A stretch of 64,000 nucleotides of DNA, from contig OZ038509.1 of the NCBI GenBank assembly GCA_964036315.1, positions 30,334,968-30,398,967 of the forward strand. The letters are read 5' to 3'. Source of the DNA: Acanthosepion esculentum. Lineage: Eukaryota > Mollusca > Cephalopoda > Sepiida > Sepiidae. A program made the position numbers and the translations under genes. This document shows, piece after piece, positions 60,269 to 64,000 of this stretch (the first letter of the stretch is position 1; every line of letters starts with the position of its first letter). The notes below the pieces were generated by a model. It was not told the DNA's origin, did no database searches, and was given only the letters and a program-made list of their open reading frames with translations.

Positions 60269-62245
60269 TGGTATGTTTCAATTGAAAATGTTAAAATCAA
60301 ATGGAATTATAGCAGATTTTGTTATTTTTCAATTGAAAATGTTAAAATCAAATGGAATTATAGCAGATTTTGTTATGTTTCAATTGAAAATGTTAAAATC
60401 AAATGGAAATGTAGGAGATTTTGTTATGTTTCAATTGAAAATGTTAAAATCAAATGGAATTATAGCAGATTGTGTTATGTTTCAATTGAAAATGTTACAA
60501 TCAAATGGAATTATAGGAGATTTTGTTATGTTTCAATTGAAAATGTTAAAATCAAATGGAATTATAGCAGATTTTGATATGTTTCAATTGAAAATGTTAC
60601 AATCAAATGGAATTATAGGAGATTTTGTTATGTTTCAATTGAAAATGTTAGAATCAAATGGAATTATAGTAGATTTGTTATTTTCAATTGAAAATGTTAC
60701 AATCAAATGGAATTATAGCAGATTTTGTTATTTTCAATTGAAAATTTTTAAATCCAATGGAATTATAGCAGATTTTGTTATGTTTCAATTGAAAATGTTA
60801 AAATCAAATGGAACTATAGCAGATTTTGTTATGTTTCAATTGAAAATGGTAAAATCAAATGGAATTATAGCAGATTTTGTTATGTTTCAATTGAAAATGT
60901 TACAATCAAATGGAATTTTAGCAGATTTTGTTATTTTCAATTGAAAATGTTAAAATCAAATGGAATTATAGCAGATTTTGTTATTTTTCAATTGAAAATG
61001 TTAAAATCAAATGGAATTATAGCAGATTTTGTTATGTTTCAATTGAAAATGGTAAAATCAAATGGAAATGTAGGAGATTTTGTTATGTTTCAATTGAAAA
61101 TGTTAAAATCAAATGGAATTATAGCAGATTTTGTTATGTTTCAATTGAAAATGTTACAATCAAATGGAATTATAGGAGATTTTGTTATGTTTCAATTGAA
61201 AATGTTAAAATCAAATGGAATTATAGCAGATTTTGATATGTTTCAATTGAAAATGTTACAATCAAATGGAATTATAGGAGATTTTGTTATGTTTCAATTG
61301 AAAATGTTACAATCAAATGGAATTATAGCAGATTTGTTATTTTCAATTGAAAATGTTACAATCAAATGGAATTATAGCAGATTTTGTTATTTTCAATTGA
61401 AAATTTTTAAATCAAATGGAATTATAGCAGATTTTGTTATGTTTCAATTGAAAATGTTAAAATCAAATGGAATTATAGCAGATTTTGTTATGTTTCAATT
61501 GAAAATGGTAAAATCAAATGGAATTATAGCAGATTTTGTTATGTTTCAATTGAAAATGTTACAATCAAATGGAATTTTAGCAGATTTTGTTATTTTCAAC
61601 TGAAAATGTTAAAATCAAATGGAATTATAGCAGATTTTGTTATTTTTCAATTGAAAATGTTAAAATCAAATGGAATTATAGCAGATTTTGTTATGTTTCA
61701 ATTGAAAATGTTAAAATCAAATGGAAATGTAGGAGATTTTGTTATGTTTCAATTGAAAATGTTAAAATCAAATGGAATTATAGCAGATATTGTTATGTTT
61801 CAATTGAAAATGTTACAATCAAATGGAATTATAGGAGATTTTGTTATGTTTCAATTGAAAATGTTAAAATCAAATGGAATTATAGCAGATTTTGTTATGT
61901 TTCAATTGAAAATGTTACAATCAAATGGAATTATAGGAGATTTTGTTATGTTTCAATTGAAAATGTTACAATCAAATGGAATTATAGCAGATTTGTTATT
62001 TTCAATTGAAAATGTTACAATCAAATGGAATTATAGCAGATTTTGTTATTTTCAATAGAAAATTTTTAAATCAAATGGAATTATAGCAGATTTTGTTATG
62101 TTTCAATTGAAAATGTTAAAATCAAATGGAATTATAGCAGATTTTGTTATGTTTCAATTGAAAATGGTAAAATCAAATGGAATTATAGCAGATTTTATTA
62201 TGTTTCAATTGAAAATGTTAAAATCAAATGGAATTATAGCAGATT
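60269..62245 (+). repeat. Three tandem 13-monomer (about 659-bp) higher-order units
   Basis: Units of 60,269-60,927, 60,928-61,586 and 61,587-62,245. The 49-bp GATTTGTTATTTTC monomers lie near 60,671, 61,331 and 61,991, about 660 bp apart. The length is 13 x 51 minus four. Unit 1 has GATTGTGTTATG, TTAGAATC, ATAGTAGATTTG and GGAACTATAGC. Unit 2 has G8 with GGAAATGTAGG. Unit 3 has GATATTGTTATG and an ordinary GTTATG where units 1 and 2 have GATATG. Confidence 0.9.
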
Positions 62246-64000
62246 TTCTTATATTTCAATTGAAAATGTTACAATCAAATGGAATTATAGCAGATTTTGT
62301 TATTTTCAATTGAAAATTTTTAAATCAAATGGAATTATAGCAGATTTTGTTATGTTTCAATTGAAAATGTTAAAATCAAATGGAATTATAGCAGATTTTG
62401 TTATGTTTCAATTGAAAATGTTAAAATCAAATGGAATTATAGCAGATTTTGTTATTTTCAATTGAAAATATTTAAATCAAATGGAATTATAGCAGATTTT
62501 GTTATGTTTCAATTGAAAATGTTAAAATCAAATGGAATTATAGCAGATTTTGTTATGTTTCAATTGAAAATGTTACAATCAAATGGAATTATAGCAGATT
62601 TTGTTATGTTTCAATTGAAAATGTTAAAATCAAATGGAATTATAGCAGATTTTGTTATGTTTCAATTGAAAATGTTACAATCAAATGGAATTATAGCAGA
62701 TTTTGTTATGTTTCAATTGAAAATGTTAAAATCAAATGGAATTATAGCAGATTTTGTTATGTTTCAATTGAAAATGTTACAATCAAATGGAATTATAGCA
62801 GATTTTGTTATATTCAATTGACAATTTTTAAATCAAATGGAATTATAGCAGATTTTGTTATGTTTCAATTGAAAATGTTACAATCAAATGGAATTATAGG
62901 AGATTTTGTTATGTTTCAATTGAAAATGTTACAATCAAATGGAATTATAGCAGATTTTGTTATGTTTCAATTGAAAATGTTACAATCAAATGGAATTATA
63001 GCAGATTTTGTTATTTTCAATTGAAAATTTTTAAATCAAATGGAATTATAGCAGATTTTGTTATGTTTCAATTGAAAATGTTACAATCAAATGGAATTAT
63101 AGGAGATTTTGTTATGTTTCAATTGAAAATGTTACAATCAAATGGACTTATAGCAGATTTTGTTATCTTTCAATTGAAAATGTTACAATCAAATGGAATT
63201 ATAGCAGATTTTGTTATTTTCAATTGAAAATTTTTAAATCAAATGGAATTATAGCAGATTTTGTTATGTTTCAATTGAAAATGTTAAAATCAAATGGAAT
63301 TATAGGAGATATTGTTATGTTTCAATTGAAAATGTTAAAATCAAATGGAATTATAGCAGATTTTGTTATGTTTCAATTGAAAATGTTAAAATCAAATGGA
63401 ATTATAGCAGATTTTGTTATGTTTCAATTGAAAATGTTACAATCAAATGGAATTATAGCAGATTTTGTTATATTCAATTGAAAATTTTTAAATCAAATGG
63501 AATTATAGCAGATTTTGTTATGTTTCAATTGAAAATGTTACAATCAAATGGAATTATAGCAGATTGTGTTATGTTTCAATTGAAAATGTTACAATCAAAT
63601 GGAATTATAGGAGATTTTGTTATGTTTCAATTGAAAATGTTAAAATCAAATGGAATTATAGCAGATTTTGATATGTTTCAATTGAAAATGTTACAATCAA
63701 ATGGAATTATAGGAGATTTTGTTATGTTTCAATTGAAAATGTTAGAATCAAATGGAATTATAGTAGATTTGTTATTTTCAATTGAAAATGTTACAATCAA
63801 ATGGAATTATAGCAGATTTTGTTATTTTCAATTGAAAATTTTTAAATCCAATGGAATTATAGCAGATTTTGTTATGTTTCAATTGAAAATGTTAAAATCA
63901 AATGGAACTATAGCAGATTTTGTTATGTTTCAATTGAAAATGGTAAAATCAAATGGAATTATAGCAGATTTTGTTATGTTTCAATTGAAAATGTTACAAT
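62246..64000 (+). repeat. 3,501-bp offset pair, copy 2, cut by the window end
   Basis: It repeats the 58.9-60.9 kb order, including GACAATTTTTAAATC at 62,820, TTATCTTTCAATTG near 63,166 (59,816 in copy 1), GATTGTGTTATG, TTAGAATC near 63,744, ATAGTAGATTTG and GGAACTATAGC near 63,904. The offset drops from 3,501 to about 3,094 bp along the copy, so several monomers have been lost from it. The array is still in register at the last base. Confidence 0.86.

Larger units (their letters stand above)
1..64000 (+). repeat. 51-bp AT-rich satellite array filling the whole window
   Basis: Every stretch read aligns to one monomer of 51 bp (less often 50, rarely 48, 49 or 52), always in the same orientation. 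Consensus positions 1-15 are GAAAATGTTAAAATC, 16-31 AAATGGAATTATAGCA, 32-51 GATTTTGTTATGTTTCAATT. Recurrent variant sites are 8 (T/G), 11 (A/C), 21 (G/T), 26 (A/T), 30 (C/G), 43 (G/T/deleted) and the 51/1 dinucleotide (TG/GT). Combinations of these define higher-order repeats. The consensus is about 78% AT, has 8 G to 3 C on this strand and no CpG. No unique sequence, inversion or mobile element interrupts it, and it is cut by both window ends. This is satellite DNA, most likely from a eukaryote; the taxon is not recognisable to me. All smaller entries subdivide this array. Confidence 0.98.

Noticed and set aside
1..64000. CENP-B box-like motif in the monomer
   Set aside because: The monomer has no CpG and nothing resembling the TTCG...CGGG core known from primate alpha satellite.
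1..64000. Telomere or simple microsatellite array
   Set aside because: The period is 51 bp with complex internal sequence; no short G-rich telomeric unit or 1-6-bp repeat is present.

Overview
The window is one uninterrupted block of satellite DNA. From the first base to the last it consists of head-to-tail copies, all in one orientation, of an AT-rich monomer of about 51 bp (roughly 1,250 copies). I see no gene, RNA gene, transposon, CRISPR array or non-repeat spacer on either strand. The array runs off both ends of the window. In three pieces the consensus is: positions 1-15 GAAAATGTTAAAATC, 16-31 AAATGGAATTATAGCA, 32-51 GATTTTGTTATGTTTCAATT. Its composition is 20 A, 20 T, 8 G and 3 C, so it is about 78% AT, has a strong G-over-C skew on the plus strand and contains no CpG. 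An array of this size with nested higher-order repeats is typical of eukaryotic centromeric, pericentromeric or subtelomeric heterochromatin. The species cannot be told from the sequence, and centromeric function is only a hypothesis.

Layout. (A) 1-4,720: 51-bp monomers in a 26-28-monomer higher-order repeat, rich in a CAATTG-to-CAATGT junction variant. (B) 4,721-6,155: 102-bp dimers. (C) 6,156-15,894: 25-70-monomer blocks marked by a distinctive pyrimidine-rich cassette. (D) 15,895-26,580: the same cassette becomes much denser, and 50-bp monomers appear regularly. (E) about 26,580-27,780: an island of old, diverged monomers. (F) 27,780-34,642: a second family with frequent 50-bp monomers and new diagnostic substitutions. 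(G) 34,643-46,258: blocks of 355, 1,065 and 2,130 bp. (H) 46,259-52,560: offsets of 1,525 and 2,387 bp. (I) 52,560-64,000: offsets of 659, 1,880 and 3,501 bp, marked by a 49-bp monomer.

Because 51 is a multiple of three and two plus-strand frames of the monomer lack stops, the array is full of long open frames (up to 519 codons). They look like by-products: nearly all recurrent variants change the amino acid in both frames, one-base-short monomers break the frames repeatedly, and no unique sequence flanks any of them.

The most interesting structure is in the monomer. It is quasi-palindromic around two AATT centres about half a monomer apart: a perfect 12-bp palindrome at the monomer junction, and an imperfect hairpin with 6-bp inner and 5-bp outer arms. 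Several recurrent variants improve these dyads, and the 50-bp form lengthens the junction palindrome to 16-18 bp. This is visible in the sequence; its biological meaning is not established.
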